This document shows positions 41,745-53,560 of a stretch of 64,000 nucleotides of DNA, one piece after another. The notes under the pieces were generated by a model, which was given only the letters and a program-made list of their open reading frames with translations, was not told the DNA's origin and searched no databases. Position numbers and translations under genes: made by a program. Source of the DNA: Phylloscopus collybita. Taxonomy: Eukaryota; Chordata; Aves; Passeriformes; Phylloscopidae. The stretch covers positions 2,108,001 to 2,172,000 of the forward strand of contig JAJNNQ010000006.1 of the NCBI GenBank assembly GCA_027886175.1, given 5' to 3'. How positions within the stretch are numbered: position 1 is the first letter of the stretch; the number at the start of each line of letters is the position of its first letter.

Positions 41745-41835
41745 CCTTGAAAATGTCCCTGCTCTGAGCAGGGGGGTGGGACACATGACCTCCCCCAAAG
41801 TGCCTTCCGACAACTTTACTCACAATAGTAACCCA
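41745..41835 (+). mobile_element. Degraded CR1 3' fragment
   Basis: TCCCTGCTCTGAGCAGGGGG, GACATGACCTC-like and AAAGTGCCTTCCGACAAC segments match the CR1 3' region with several changes. The CTGCTC/GAGCAG part is also a small palindrome. Identification is moderate. Confidence 0.55.
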
Positions 41836-42305
41836 AGTTACTATTTTGATCCTGTAACAACATTCATAGATATTTTTTTCTATAAAAAGTCCCTCTCTAT
41901 AACCTGTCACACCTACACACAGTAATTTAAACTGTAGATCAGCTACAAATAACCTTGGGGTATATTTCAAAGAAAAGGTATAATCATCTGTAACAAAATT
42001 CAGCAGAAGCTCATATGCCTCTTGCTCTGTCTAGGCCTTATTTTAATTTCTTTTTACTCAAATAGAAAAATATAAGAATTCCCTGTCATTTCCAACACTT
42101 CACTGTGAGACAACCTCTCAGGGACACAGATTTATCAAAATCTCAAAGGGTCATTTGAAATACAAGCCCTTTGTAAAACTGTTGGCAGCAGATCCCTGGC
42201 TGATGAACGAGTAGAACTTATGATGTTAACTCCTTTTATCTCCTCCTCAATGTTGCACCAGCAATCATGAAAAAAATTCTCTTTTTTACCCTAAACAGTG
42301 TAAGC

Positions 42306-42327
42306 AAAAAAAAAAAAAAAAAAAAAA
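42306..42327 (+). repeat. 22-base poly-A run
   Basis: Uninterrupted A. A second run of about 16 A lies at 42487-42502. The pair sits within 350 bases of candidate exon 4 of gene X. Confidence 0.85.
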
Positions 42328-42654
42328 GTATTGGTTTGCATGCACATACATACATGCACAGAATTACTAGGCTCTAAATACTGTTCTCTATGCAAGAATT
42401 AAGATCATCTGAAGCACACATATGATCACAACTGTGGTAAAATGCAAAGCTTAAGGAAGCTGGAATAAAAATTATGTATTGTTAAGAAAAAAAAAAAAAA
42501 AAGCTATCCTCTGCAGTTGGATTTACCTGGCAACAGCAGGTAACATGAGATAATACACAAAAGCACTGACGGGGCTTTAAACGTACAGCTTGACATTGCC
42601 AGCACATTTAATAGCTTGCTTTTGACAGGAGCTCGTCAGAAGTTCTGTACTTAC

Positions 42655-42754
42655 CAGTATCTTCTGTTCCTTTGAAATGCTGAAGAAGAAGCAGAACAGA
42701 GTCTTGCAATGCAACATCAGCGGCATAGATAGAAACCTGACAACCCTCTGAAGC
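42655..42754 (-). CDS. Candidate exon 4 of unidentified gene X
   Basis: A 100-base segment starts at AG|GCTTCAG (phase 0) and ends at an excellent donor (GATACTG|GTAAGT, phase 1). It encodes ASEGCQVSIYAADVALQDSV followed by LLLLQHFKGTEDT. The acceptor has a weak pyrimidine tract, which is the main doubt, and a second frame is also open across it. The amino-acid mix and the phase match with both neighbours favour coding. Family unrecognised. Confidence 0.42.
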
Positions 42755-45288
42755 CTGAAGGATTTTTTTTAATGCCTTTTATAGAATTACCAAGTTGGGC
42801 AAGGGAAAAACTTGTCATCTAGTAGACAGGATACACACACAGAGCCTAACTTGTGCAACCTGCCTTTAAATTTCTGAAAGATTATTTGCCAGTGGATCGG
42901 GGAGGGTTGGAGACCACCAGCCTAACCAGCAAACCATCTCAGGTATAAATTTTATCTTACCTGCAGGTAGTTTTGAGACACATTTTGGTCAATGTTTTCT
43001 CTACAAAATGTTAACCAGTGGACTGTACAGGTAAAAGTTCTTTCTTTGCTTCCAGAATCATGTTTATTAGCCCAACATCCATTCATAACCAAATTTAAAA
43101 AAAAAAATCCAAGATGCAATCCACTGAGCTACATGAAGAGGTTTTCCTAAATTTTGGTTTCCCCCTGTAAAACCCTCATAAGGCAAACTTCTATGTTATA
43201 TGAAGGTTTGCTTAAGCAACTTCGCTGAGGGGAAAGAAAATCAAGTTTAGTGTCAGATAGATGGTTCTGAAAGTTATTCCTGGTTTTGTCTGTAATGACA
43301 AGCTGTGCAAAGGGAGAAAATATTTTTTACTGCCTTGAAAGTTCATATTTAATCAGAAACATTGGTTCTTCATCTCACACCCAAGTAAATCACATTAGCT
43401 CCCCATTACAGATCTGCATCCCCTCTGCATTCATCCCAGGCAGAATCCACATACTATAAATGTACCATTATATACAATAAAAAAATTACTGTTTACACCA
43501 TGAACACACCATATTCTTTCAGATCCTTGATGCACAAACCCCCTTTTACCCTTTGTGCTCTCTTTAATCCACTTTCATAGATCTCTGAGACTGAGGCCAA
43601 TCAATGTTTGTCTAGAGAGTAACTCATGTGAAGCTCCCTGACGCTTCGGGCAAAAAATGACAATAGCTGAAAAATCAGCAAAAAGGGTGCATTAATTTTC
43701 AAGTCAATAGCTCCACAGTGAACCATCTGCTCCTAGGATTGATCAGCACCACTGAAGGAGGAGACAGTGAAGGGTAAAACTATATAAAAGAAGCAAACTC
43801 ATATCTCTCATATATCATATACTCTCTCAAAGACTCCACGCCCAACAAACTTCATGGTCTTTGGCAGTTACTCTCTTTATGGGAACTATTGGGAGAAATC
43901 TTGCAGAGGCATAGACTAAAAGAAAAAGGGATATCACCCTTTCTCTGTTCAAATTCCTGAAGAAACCGTGACAGCAGCAGGCAGGAAAGGAGGGAGAGAA
44001 CATAAAGCAAGATGTCTCTATGGGAGCGTTAAAACAAACACAGAAGTATGTGCCTGTCCCCACAGTCAACACAGAGTGTGCACAGGGAGGAAAGAAGTCT
44101 CTGCTTGATGGGCATCAGCCATGCTGATCCTTTCCAACATCCTTAGCTGAACCAGAGTAAGCCACCCTTCTTACAAGCAGAGAAGCCACTGACCTTCCTC
44201 TCACTCCAGAGGATCACAGCAGCAGTAAGGACTACCAGCAGTCAAACTGAAGCTGTTCAAACTCAGTTACTAAATTTAAGCAACCACACAACAGGACATA
44301 ACTGACCAGAGCAGCATGACTGTCCTTTAGAACCACTTAAATCTCTGCAGGCATGAAAAACCTCAGCAGATCTTCCCAGCATGGAACTATGCCAGAAGTG
44401 CAAAATGACACTGAGGGCACAGCCGGTTCTCCTCGGTGAGCACATCGAGAAAGACCCTGGCAAGTGCTGGACACACATCCTCCTTGGTGGTTGCCCACAG
44501 AGGGGCTCCTGTTGCTTCCCACCCAGAAAATATATAGGGAGACTTACCACCCACAAGCTACTACTCAGTTTCAAAACCCTATTCAGGTTGCTAAGTGACA
44601 ATAAAGTAGTGCGATCTCACACAATTTGCAAACCCCAAGCGCTTAAAGGCAGGGAAATGAATTGTCCAGATCATCACAAATCTCATGCTGCCCATCTAAT
44701 AAACAAATAAATTCTCATCAAATGTAAAAGCTTGCTGAATTCATTACAATAATGCTAACTCTCCCAAGAGTACAAGCTCAGGTTTTGTTAATGTGCTTTC
44801 ATTATCTAAGTGGTGAAATATTCCTAAACGGGGATATTATTCAAACAAAAAACTTAGCTACAAAAATAATTTTTTTGCTCCTTCTTCATAATTGTGCAAT
44901 ATATCATAATATTCCTACATGGTAAAAGCCTTTTAAGTCAACTATGATCTGACTTTATATACAAAATTTTTATGATTCACATCTGACGAGCACTTAAGCA
45001 CCAGCTTAACTTTAAGAAGTAATTAGTCACATAAAAGTGGACAGGGTGACTGAAGTGTTTCAGTATGTGCACAAATTATGTACTAGAATAAATCTCTTAA
45101 TTTTAAATAGCATCTAGTGTAGTGTCTTATTTCTAGCATATCAATGAAATAATATTTATTTTGGGTCAGCATTAAGCTTGTTTGCTGTGATAAATGCAAT
45201 GTTTATATTAAGAAAGAATGAGGTTTCTTTATGAGACTTTTCAGTATCATATGGAGACTATAATTTATGGATGCCCCCAAGCCAGGCC

Positions 45289-45455
45289 TTTTTTTTTTTC
45301 TTTTCTTCTTTTTTTTTTTTTCTTGGTATTGTTTGGTGGTTTGTTGGTTTGTTTTTTTTTTTTTTTGGGGGGGGGGGAGGTGTTTTTCGTTTTTGTTGGG
45401 TTTTTTGTGGGTTTTTTTGGTTTGGTGTGGTTTTTTGTGTGGTTTTTTTTTTTGC
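45289..45455. repeat. T-rich then T/G-rich tract
   Basis: Runs of T (C-interrupted), then alternating T and G runs including a G11 stretch, over about 165 bases with almost no A or C. All the overlapping open frames here are low-complexity artefacts. Confidence 0.85.
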
Positions 45456-47335
45456 CATTGCTAGCAAATTGAGAGTCATGGCTTGAACTTAGTATTATAC
45501 AGCTATGGTTACTGCACATATTAAGTAGCCTGTTCTTAGGTTTTTAAAAGAAGATTTTGGAAAATGCAACTGATTTTTTCAAGGCTAGCGGGGAAAGGAT
45601 AAAATAGCAATGTAAAAAGGTGGCAAATACAAAGGTGTAAGAAAGAGGTCTTTCACTTAATAAAGACAAAGTTCAGATACCAAAGTATCAGAGTGAAAAA
45701 AATGCCAAACAAAATTAGCCATGCTGTCAATGACTTTAAGAAGTTGTTGACGTAATTTCCTCCTACTTGACAAATAATAAAAAAATCTCAAAAATTTAAT
45801 GGCCAACCAGAACAAAATACTGGTCTTGTGGTTCCTTTGCAAGTAAGCTACTGAAGAACTCTCACAAGACATCAAACTATGTCATAATTATCCCTGTCAG
45901 AGGAAAACAACCAAAGCAGCATGACTACAGAGCATTCTTTTAAACCCGAAGCTCCATATTCTGAGCATCAATGAATCCACATATTACCTTCTTGCTTCAC
46001 TAAGATTTTGAGGTCTACAAACTATATATGTTCTTCTATAGATCCCTTACAAGAAGCATGGCTGGTCAGAGTTCAAAGAAAATGAGAGGAACATTGTGTT
46101 TTTTTAAAAAAAAAAATATATATAGCCTTTTAGAGTGTTCCAGAGCAAGAACATTGGTCTAAGGTCTAAGCTGCCTTTTATTGTCTTCGGCTAGTCAAGA
46201 GAATTTCAATACTTCCCTCCGGAAAAAGGCTTTGTGATAGCCAGACAGACTGTTCTTTTAATCACTGCTTCAAATACAAACCCACTGCAATTCTAGGTAT
46301 TCTGCTTTAGATATCCAAACTAATTTGGCTAGTCCAGCTAGTCATCCAGTAGTCATACAGCAGTCATACAACAGTCTTGCATCCTGCGTTCTGACGTAAC
46401 TGCTGGAAACAATTCAAAATGTTTGCCAATGATCTATATAGCCTTACATGGATAAAGACCCAGCTATAGAATAGTCCTTTCTTGAGCTCTGGCATGGCTG
46501 TTATGTGTCTCCAGGACTCTGCACATGAAGTTCACAAGATAAGGCATCTTGGAAAGGGATTCCCAGTTGTCACTTATTCTTGAAAAAGTCTCTTCTTTTG
46601 CTTCTTAAAAAACAGAAATTCTCCTTGAAGTACAAAATAAACTCAAAGTGTTTCCCCTGATCTTTTTCGCAGAAAAGCATTCTCTAGCTCCTTGGAACAA
46701 AACATAAAAAAAAATCAAAATCTTTTATTAAAGATGAAAGTGTGGTTATCTTTTTTCCACCTTCACAACTCACCCAGCTGGCTGGGGGGACGAAAAAGGT
46801 AATTCATGATGTTATCTCACAGTACAAAATAGCATTAATACTTTAAAGAGTCTAAAAAATTAAAAAAAAAAAAAACAAAACAAAACAAGAAACAAACATC
46901 AAAAAAAAGCATATCAAAAACCACATTATTTGAAGACCTGTTTGCAAATACCTACTGAAAAATGTTACAAGCTCCTCCTTTCTGGTACTTAGCTAGCAAT
47001 TTAAGCTTTGCCAATACATGCATCACTAAAACGCCTTAGCAGATTTCATTTCAGTTTTATACAAACATGTGTCAGAACTAGGAGTGGTAATGACCACTGT
47101 GCCTTAAATAGTGTAACTCTTTCCATTCTAACGCTGTTTGCTTCTACACATGTGTTCAGTCATTTTTAACTTCCCCAACTATCATGTCTTTGCCTGAAGT
47201 TTTCCTTTAATGGACTCTATTTTGAAAGCTTATATAGACACACAGCAATTATGAGACGCAACAAATATTGCACACCATTTAATGCTAAAAATTAGTTTGC
47301 TTTGTCCAGGCATAGCCTAGAATGGAATAATATAC

Positions 47336-47379
47336 ATATATTTAAGTTTTGATATATCCATATCAAAACTTAAATATAT
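47336..47379. repeat. Perfect 20-bp inverted repeat with 4-base loop
   Basis: ATATATTTAAGTTTTGATAT, loop ATCC, then its exact complement. The arms are mixed sequence, not a simple (TA)n run, so the symmetry is not trivial. It could extrude as a cruciform or, if transcribed, fold as a compact hairpin. Confidence 0.9.
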
Positions 47380-48688
47380 TGCCCTGTGTATAGGTATGTG
47401 TGTTGCATGTATCAAGAATACAAATTAATAAATATTTCACTTTAAAAATAGGTTAAAGTCCCTGGGATGTGGTGAGAGAAACAAATTTGACAGATCTTAA
47501 AACAGTTGGGGGGGAGAAGGGAAGGAAAGTTGCTGAGATATTTTACTAAGGATGGCTATACAGCACATCGATTTAATTGCAGAATGAAAATTATGGAAAA
47601 TATGAATACTGAAGACAGATATCCTGCAGCACCCTTCAGTCTGTTCTGTGAACACACCAAGAACTTGAGGACGATTGCTGTGCCTTCCTCACTAGTGACA
47701 CTATTCATATTACTGCAGTTGCAGAATACATTTCAAATTACAATGCATTTTGAAGCTGTGCAGAGTCACACAGTCCTAATGCATATAAAGGATCTCCACT
47801 GGGATAAACTTTGCTGCCATGGCATTTTCCTGAGAACTTCTGGTGCATAAAAAATCATGTTTCCTTAACCAGAAAGGAATGAACCACTACTTCAGTTGGG
47901 TAAATTGGGAACCATTAAAACAAGGAAAAGCAGATTACATTGCAAAGAATGATGCTCATGCATTTGCACACTGGTATCACTCAGAGCACTTTACATTTAG
48001 GTGAATTAACAAGCTATGGTAAACTGAGAGAAATGTATACCAGAAACAAACAGGAAGTGACTGCTGGGACTTGGCACTGTCAAATGTCACCATATGGAAA
48101 AGGTTAGAAACTTTTTGAAGGCTCAGTTCCTAAATGGCTGGTGTTAAGGCAAATAAAACCACAGTGGGGAGTTTAATTAATTTACTTTTATTACTCTGTA
48201 ATGATTTAAGATCTCAAAAAAATATTAATAACTCAGACAAGAAAATTCAAGTAACAACTCGTGCCATTTAACTAAACAACACTATATTGTCTCCACAAAT
48301 TATAACACAGTCATGCTTCTGACATCTCCCATGTTACAGCAATTTCATTACTAACAAAAACCACTGGAGGTGAAGGAGAGGAAGAAAGCTTTGTCCCACA
48401 TACCTTACAAGTGTATTTATCTTACTCAATACACCGCGTGTTCTTGCATTTCCTAAATTATACTTTCTGCTCCAGAATGTCTGCTTCATGCAAAAATAAA
48501 CACAGGCCAGATACTCAATGCAGATTTGTGAGCAAAACACATTTCCAACAGAGCTTTTGCATTAACTGGACATGGACCCATTAAAATAGGAAGCCAGGCC
48601 AGTGATAAAAGTGCTACTCTTCATATCCAGTTTTTCTGCAGAGTACTCAAGGCAAGAGTGGGAAATGGAACTGTGTTCATCTGACAAC

Positions 48689-48709
48689 TATAGTATAGTA
48701 TAGTATAGT
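48689..48709 (+). repeat. (TATAG)n microsatellite
   Basis: Four TATAG units in a row, perfect. Confidence 0.8.
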
Positions 48710-50311
48710 TCCAAGTATCCAGGGATTGTTTCATTTATTAATCTTGTGCCGATCCCCAAGGTGAGAAGAATTCAAAGAGAAAAAGTGTGAGCTCTAATTT
48801 GAACCTTCCCTTCTCGACATGTTCCTGCTATAAAGAACTGAAGCAAGGCAATCTTTTTAGGGAATGTGCTTTGCACTACAGCAATTAACTTAAAAGCAAC
48901 TAGAAGCCAGCTGATGACAGGCAGTTTTCGGGCTGTAGCCCCAAGAACTGAAGTCATCTGTTTAAGGAAGGCACTGACTCTGCCTGCCTTAACCAGCATC
49001 TTTAAAAATGAAGAAGCCAAATTTAACACACACATGGAGAACTTTCCATTACTTCAATCTCCAATGTAACCCTGTTTGTACCCCAGTATCATCACATATA
49101 CTACTTCAAAACTGTCTGACTACAGTTTTCCAAAGTCCTCATAAAACCAAAATGCATATTCTTAAAATGTTTTGTTTTGGGGGGGGTTTGTTGTTTTTGG
49201 TGTTTTTTTGGTTTTTTTTACTGAGACACATTTTATGCACTAAATATTCAGGTCTCCAAAAATGAGGGGGAAAGATGAGTAGACATTACAAAACCAAGAA
49301 TTGTTTCCATTAGGGATTTTGGCTCAAAAGTGCTCAAACTTCACAGGGTACCTGTCACCTATTTACTCACTAGCATTTCCTCCATGAAACACAGACAAAC
49401 TCCACAGATGCAAAAGCTTCCAGGATGGTGTTTAAAGATGTTGACTTTAATCTCACAGAAGTCCTAATCAGTTTTGGTCCTGATTTCCCTAAAGGTACCT
49501 ACTGCTACAGTGTCACTCTACAGCCAAGTAGAGTATGGGGCTTTAGCAAGCAGTTCCTAGTGACAAACAACATGCTGGCCTAAAGATGCCAACACCACCT
49601 TTGGTCCTTTACACCACTACTTGTTCCCTCATCCTCGAGTTGGCAGAAACCAACACATGTTGATCTTCAAGTTTTCTATTTGGGGCAATTAACAATGGCC
49701 ACATTTTGACACAGCTTGAAGTATCCTAAAAACGTAAACTAAAACTACACCCATAACAGAAGTTACAATGATGTCCAGCCATATCACAAATCTGTTTCTC
49801 TTAGCAACCGACTGTAAAAGTAGTTCCACTGAAATCAAGTAAGCAGTTTGCCAAGGAAGTTGTATCCAATGCAGGTGAGCTATGGCAAAACTGGACAACA
49901 GTCTTCTAAACAGAACTGTGAACCAAGCATTAGCGTATCACAAACAAACAATAAACGTTGGTGTAATTACATCTGCCAACACAGTACTCTTGCTTTTCAT
50001 CTTCTCATTCTCTTATTCACCTCCTGCCCACAGCTAAATAATTAATTTTCTTTGGGAAGAAAAGAGCAAAGAGTAAAAACTCCCTTTGAGAGCTACAAAT
50101 GTTAGAAGATTTTAGGCTTCTGTTTGTACTAGTGAAAGGGGTTTGTTCTTGTGCATATATTTCCTAAATCTTGTTATACACACATTAAAAAAAATCCACT
50201 CCTGAGTGATTCTGTCTGCGAAGTATCACCATATGGTAGCTTTCACAAATGATCAACTGTACCAAAACATCTAAAAATAACATCTTCCTTAAGTAAAATA
50301 AAAACAATTAC

Positions 50312-50395
50312 CAGCAGAGACTTTTGGGTATAGTTCTGAACTAAGGAATCAATACCACGTCGCTGTAATGCTTCAAGTAAGTAAATAAGCAACCT
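50312..50395 (-). CDS. Candidate exon 3 of unidentified gene X
   Basis: An 84-base open segment (28 codons, phase 0-0) lies between an acceptor (TTTTTCTCCAG) and a donor (CTGCTG|GTAATT). It starts RLLIYLLEALQRRGIDSLVQ and ends NYTQKSLL. The leucine spacing followed by a turn and a second helix resembles one HEAT/ARM-type hairpin, but that is inference. It keeps frame with the exons before and after it. It lies 2.3 kb downstream of DGKH exon 1 on the same strand. Confidence 0.42.
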
Positions 50396-52049
50396 CTGGA
50401 GAAAAATAGCACAGTCCTAAACGGCTCACAAGCATCAATGATAAATGTAACATACATGCTTTGGGTTCTTTCAAAAGTCTATTCTTAGATGTAAGACAAA
50501 CCCAATCCATTTAATTAAAACGTTAGCTTACAAACACATCCACCAAGTAAGTGAAGCTTAACAAATCTAATTTGAATGAAAGGGACTAGCTGGGTAAAAG
50601 AGCAGCTCCCTGATGTTCCTTGCTCTAGTGGTTTCATGTAACCACTGATCACCAACTACTACAACAGCAAACATACAACACCCTTAAACTAAATGGGAGT
50701 TGTCTGTCTAAATATAGCTACTTTTAAATAATGCATTGTGAGTTATAAAATAAAGTGCTACTGAATTATTTAACATGGGTCTCATCTTTAACAATGATAT
50801 ATCACTTTTAATTAAATTGAAAGAAATAGGTTTATATTTGGAGTTGCATATTATTGTAAATTGCAACCAGTAAAGCAACATTTTAACTCCAGTTAAGTCA
50901 GCAGTCAGTTTTTCCTATATATATCTGATTCACAGAAATAGAACTGGGATTCAAGCTAAGATAAGCAAAAGCAAGACTTGCAGAGCTGTGTTAGATCTTC
51001 AGGCGATCCCAGCTTAGCATTCACTCACAGCCTTCAGATACAGAATATCCCACCCGTCTGTAACAGTTGGCAAGAATTGGCTGGGATCTCAATCTCACAA
51101 ACCTGTGTCGATAACATTCATAAGAGGCATGTTTTCCTTATGCAAGTATCAACCTCTGTAAGAGCAAACACCCAAATGCACTTAATACCACTACAGTTAA
51201 TAAAGGCATCATGTTCTGTAACCTTTAAAGCGTTCTGAAGACTGCCACACAGAAGGGTGTTAAAGCTGAAAGTTTCTGTGGAACTACGTTTCCAACACAA
51301 GGCAACAATTGTATATTATTTACTATAGTAACCTTTCAGCCAGGCCTAACATCTGTAAATACAAAATTAATATTGAACAACAAAATGCAATGACACATCT
51401 TGTTTAGGAGGCTTCTGGAAAAAAAATCTGCTTTCCACCTCACATAACGGAGCAACATTACTGTTTAACAACCACACTTCCTGTTTAAAGGTGGCTGCCT
51501 ACTGCACATAGTGCATGGAGCAAAATCCCAAGGGAAGAACAGCACCAACCAGACAGGACTTCACAAACTACTAACTTTAATGGGTGCTCTGTAGAGGAAA
51601 CAACACCACATGACCTATTGTGTAGAAATCAAACCCTAAGTGTGATCAGTCCAGGCCTGCATGGAGTCACTTTGCCCCTCAAAACAGGCACTTCCAAGAA
51701 AAACCCTGATCTTCATGTCATTGCATCAATAAGCTCTCCCCGGGGTGGGGGGGGTTGTGCAGACCCCATCACCGATTGTGGACCACGCTTTACAGAAACT
51801 CATGGGATCATTCTACACAGCAAGTCTGTTTCATTATTTTTACACTTTCAAATGCCTGCTTGTTGATTTTACAAAAGGGGGGGGAAAGAATCAAATAAAT
51901 ACACCATCCATGAAAAAAGTTAATTCCACTGGGACAGTTTTGGCAGCCCGAGACAGCCAAAAAACAGCATTAATTTTGACAGCTGCTTTACGCATCCAGT
52001 GCCACGAGCGAGGATGTATAGAAGTTTACTTCTCTTTCCGCGAGGTGCC
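50396..52049. other. Intronic DNA left of the DGKH CpG island
   Basis: Mostly AT-rich, rising in GC towards the island from about 51.7 kb. Short G runs occur at 51748 and 51878. No gene seen. Confidence 0.55.
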
Positions 52050-52527
52050 TTTCAAAGTGGAAGCCGCCTTTCCCTCCTTGGCGGCACTCCCGCTCCCGAA
52101 GGGGAACCCGACGTGCCACCGCAGGCTCGGTGCCCGCCGCTCTGGCGGGGCGCACGGCAGCGGCCCCCGGGACCGGGGCTGAACTAAAAAAAGGTGGGTG
52201 GCGGGTATGGAAAGTGGTGAGGAAGGGCTCGCTGAGCCAGCCCACCCGCGCCGCAGGGTGGCAGGGCGGGATCCCCGCGGCAGCGGTGCCCGTCGCCGAG
52301 GAAGAGGAGCCGGAGGGAAGGAGGGAGGGAGGGAGGCAGCCCGCCGCTTCCCCCACACCCAGGACGCCCGGCAGGGCAGGGCGGCTGCCGGGGCAGGCAG
52401 CTTCCCCTCCGGCCAAGCGGAGCCGCGCCGCCCCGGGGGGCTCTTCCTGCCAGCCGGGGACAGATGTGGACGCAACAGCTGGACGGGGAGGAGGGGAGAG
52501 GAAAGGAAGGAAGAGGCACGGCTGTCT

Positions 52528-52553
52528 CACCCCCACCCCCCCCCACCCCCCTC
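52528..52553 (-). repeat. C-tract; G-rich on the DGKH transcript
   Basis: Four long C runs in about 26 bases (CCCCCACCCC...). On the minus strand this gives G runs 130-155 bases after the DGKH exon 1 donor, suitable for a G-quadruplex in the nascent intron. Confidence 0.6.
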
Positions 52554-52682
52554 GCCGCCGCTCCCGGGGATGCGGGCGGGATGCAGCGGCCGTCCCCGGC
52601 TCCGGGCTAGCCCCGCTCTGGGATGGGGATGGAGAAACCGGCCGTGAAGGCGGCGGGGCTGGCCAGCTCCTGCCCCCCTTAC

Positions 52683-52856
52683 CTTGCTGCGGATCTGGCC
52701 CGAGGTGGACACTTTCCGGATGAGTTTCTGGGGGCCCTCGTGCTCCCCTTCGCTGTCCGACGACTCGTCCGCCGGCCCCGCCGCCGCCGCCGGGGTTTGG
52801 GGCTGGGGCTGCAGCGGGATCCCGGCGCCGCTCATCCCCGACTCGGCCCCGGCCAT
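52683..52856 (-). CDS. DGKH: DGKH exon 1 coding part (diacylglycerol kinase eta, N-terminus)
   Basis: Type II diacylglycerol kinases phosphorylate diacylglycerol to phosphatidic acid, ending DAG signalling at membranes and endosomes. The 58 codons begin [12 protein letters not shown], pass through a low-complexity Pro/Gln/Ala stretch and an acidic [10 protein letters not shown] patch, and end [19 protein letters not shown], the conserved segment just before the PH domain in DGK eta and delta. The 'GEHEGPQ' spacing and MAGA start fit eta better than delta. The start codon has a good context (GGGAAGATGGCC). The exon ends at a strong donor (AGCAAG|GTAAGG) in phase 0, as expected for this gene. 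PH, C1, catalytic and SAM domains must lie on later exons to the left, outside the window. Family assignment rests on recalled DGKH/DGKD sequences. Confidence 0.93.
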
Positions 52857-52868
52857 CTTCCCGGACTC

Positions 52869-53057
52869 CTACCGAGAGAAAGCACACGAGCCCGGCTCAG
52901 CCAGGGCAGCCGCTGCCGCTCCCCTCCCCGGGGAGGAGGAGGAGGAGGCGGCGCGGGAGGGTGGGGAAAGAGGCGGTGCGGGGGGCGGGGCCGGGGGCGG
53001 GGGCGGCCGGGGCTCCGGCGGCGCGGAGCGGAGCGGGGCCGCCCGCCCGGCCGCCAT
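52869..53057 (-). CDS. Upstream ORF (62 codons) in the DGKH leader
   Basis: An ATG in good context (GGAAGATGGCGG) opens a 62-codon frame, MAAGRAAPLRSAPPEPRPPP onward, rich in Pro and Ala and ending ...SCAFSR with TAG. It ends 12 bases before the DGKH ATG and is in a different frame. If transcription starts to the right of 53057 this uORF would be read first and would limit DGKH translation to reinitiation or leaky scanning. Its low-complexity, GC-driven composition gives no sign of a conserved peptide, so any role is likely regulatory. Confidence 0.4.
   Translation of the reverse strand: MAAGRAAPLRSAPPEPRPPPPPAPPPAPPLSPPSRAASSSSSPGRGAAAAALAEPGSCAFSR
52978..53012. promoter_or_regulatory. GC-box (Sp/KLF) cluster in DGKH promoter
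   Basis: Several GGGGCGGGGC/GGGGGCGGGG repeats lie back to back on the plus strand, about 120-155 bases upstream of the DGKH start codon. They match the Sp1/KLF consensus and could also fold as a G-quadruplex. No TATA box is visible nearby, so these are likely the main core-promoter elements. Confidence 0.6.
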
Positions 53058-53063
53058 CTTCCG
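53049..53063 (-). promoter_or_regulatory. YY1-type motif overlapping the uORF start codon
   Basis: The plus strand reads GGCCGCCATCTTCCG, a near-consensus YY1 site (GCCGCCATCTT). On the minus strand this is AAGATGGCGGCC, whose ATG begins the 62-codon upstream ORF. YY1 sites of this form often sit just downstream of transcription starts and overlap ATGs, which suggests initiation a short way to the right. A weaker copy (GGCCATCTTCC) covers the DGKH start codon itself. Confidence 0.55.
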
Positions 53064-53560
53064 CCGCCCCCTACCACGGGCAGGGGCCGCGGGCCGCGCC
53101 GGCCGCCTCCGCCCGCTCCCGGCCACCGCGGCACGGCCGCCGCCGGCGGGCGGAGCCGGGCGGACCGGCCCGGCCCCCTGCGCTCCTGCCGACCGGGAGC
53201 GGCCCGGGGCGGCCGCCGGCTGCAGGGGGCGCCGGTGCCGGCAGGGCCGCCCCCGGCAGCAGGGTGCCCGCCCCGCAGGTGAGCGCCGGGCGAGTCCGGG
53301 CGGCGAAACAAGCGACGGGGAGCGGGGAGGGCGCCCGGCGCCCCCGCACCTGCCAGGGCTTCCTCGGATGTCCCGGCGCGGCCGGGCGGTGGGACGCGGC
53401 ACCGGAGCGAGCACCGCCCGCCCCGCCGGGCACCCCCCGTGCGCGCTGGGCCACCCGGTGAGCCTCGGAGGGCGGCGAATGCCGAGCTCCGAGCGCAAGG
53501 ATGGCGAAACCGGGCGGTGCCGTGCCCAGTCCTTGCCCGGCCCGACCGAGGGTTGTGCCG

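Larger units (their letters stand above)
13358..42654. other. Long AT-rich intronic stretch with repeats
   Basis: About 29 kb without a confident exon. It holds the AAGGG array, most of the CR1 fragments, the split LTR, a partial LTR, long A/T runs and a possible conserved AT-rich element near 32.6-32.8 kb. Stretches such as 28.5-32.5 and 34-37 kb contain nothing I can classify. Confidence 0.6.
42755..50311. other. Intronic DNA, simple repeats and a perfect hairpin
   Basis: AT-rich DNA with a T/G-rich tract at 45.3 kb, the inverted repeat at 47.3 kb and a short (TATAG)n run at 48.69 kb. No gene or transposon family recognised here. Confidence 0.6.
52050..53560 (-). promoter_or_regulatory. 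DGKH: CpG-island promoter of DGKH
   Basis: A block with very high GC and dense CpG, abruptly different from the AT-rich flanks, surrounds DGKH exon 1. It contains GC boxes, a YY1-type motif and no evident TATA box. This is the usual architecture of a broad-initiation housekeeping-type promoter. The transcription start cannot be fixed from sequence but should lie to the right of 53057 if the upstream ORF is transcribed. Strong plus-strand donor-like sites at 53279 (GCAG|GTGAGC) and 53459 (CCCG|GTGAGC) would suit a divergent noncoding transcript; that is inference. Confidence 0.85.

Noticed and set aside
45218..45519. Frames dominated by Phe/Gly/Val or Lys/Pro/Thr
   Set aside because: Low-complexity T/G tract read on the two strands.
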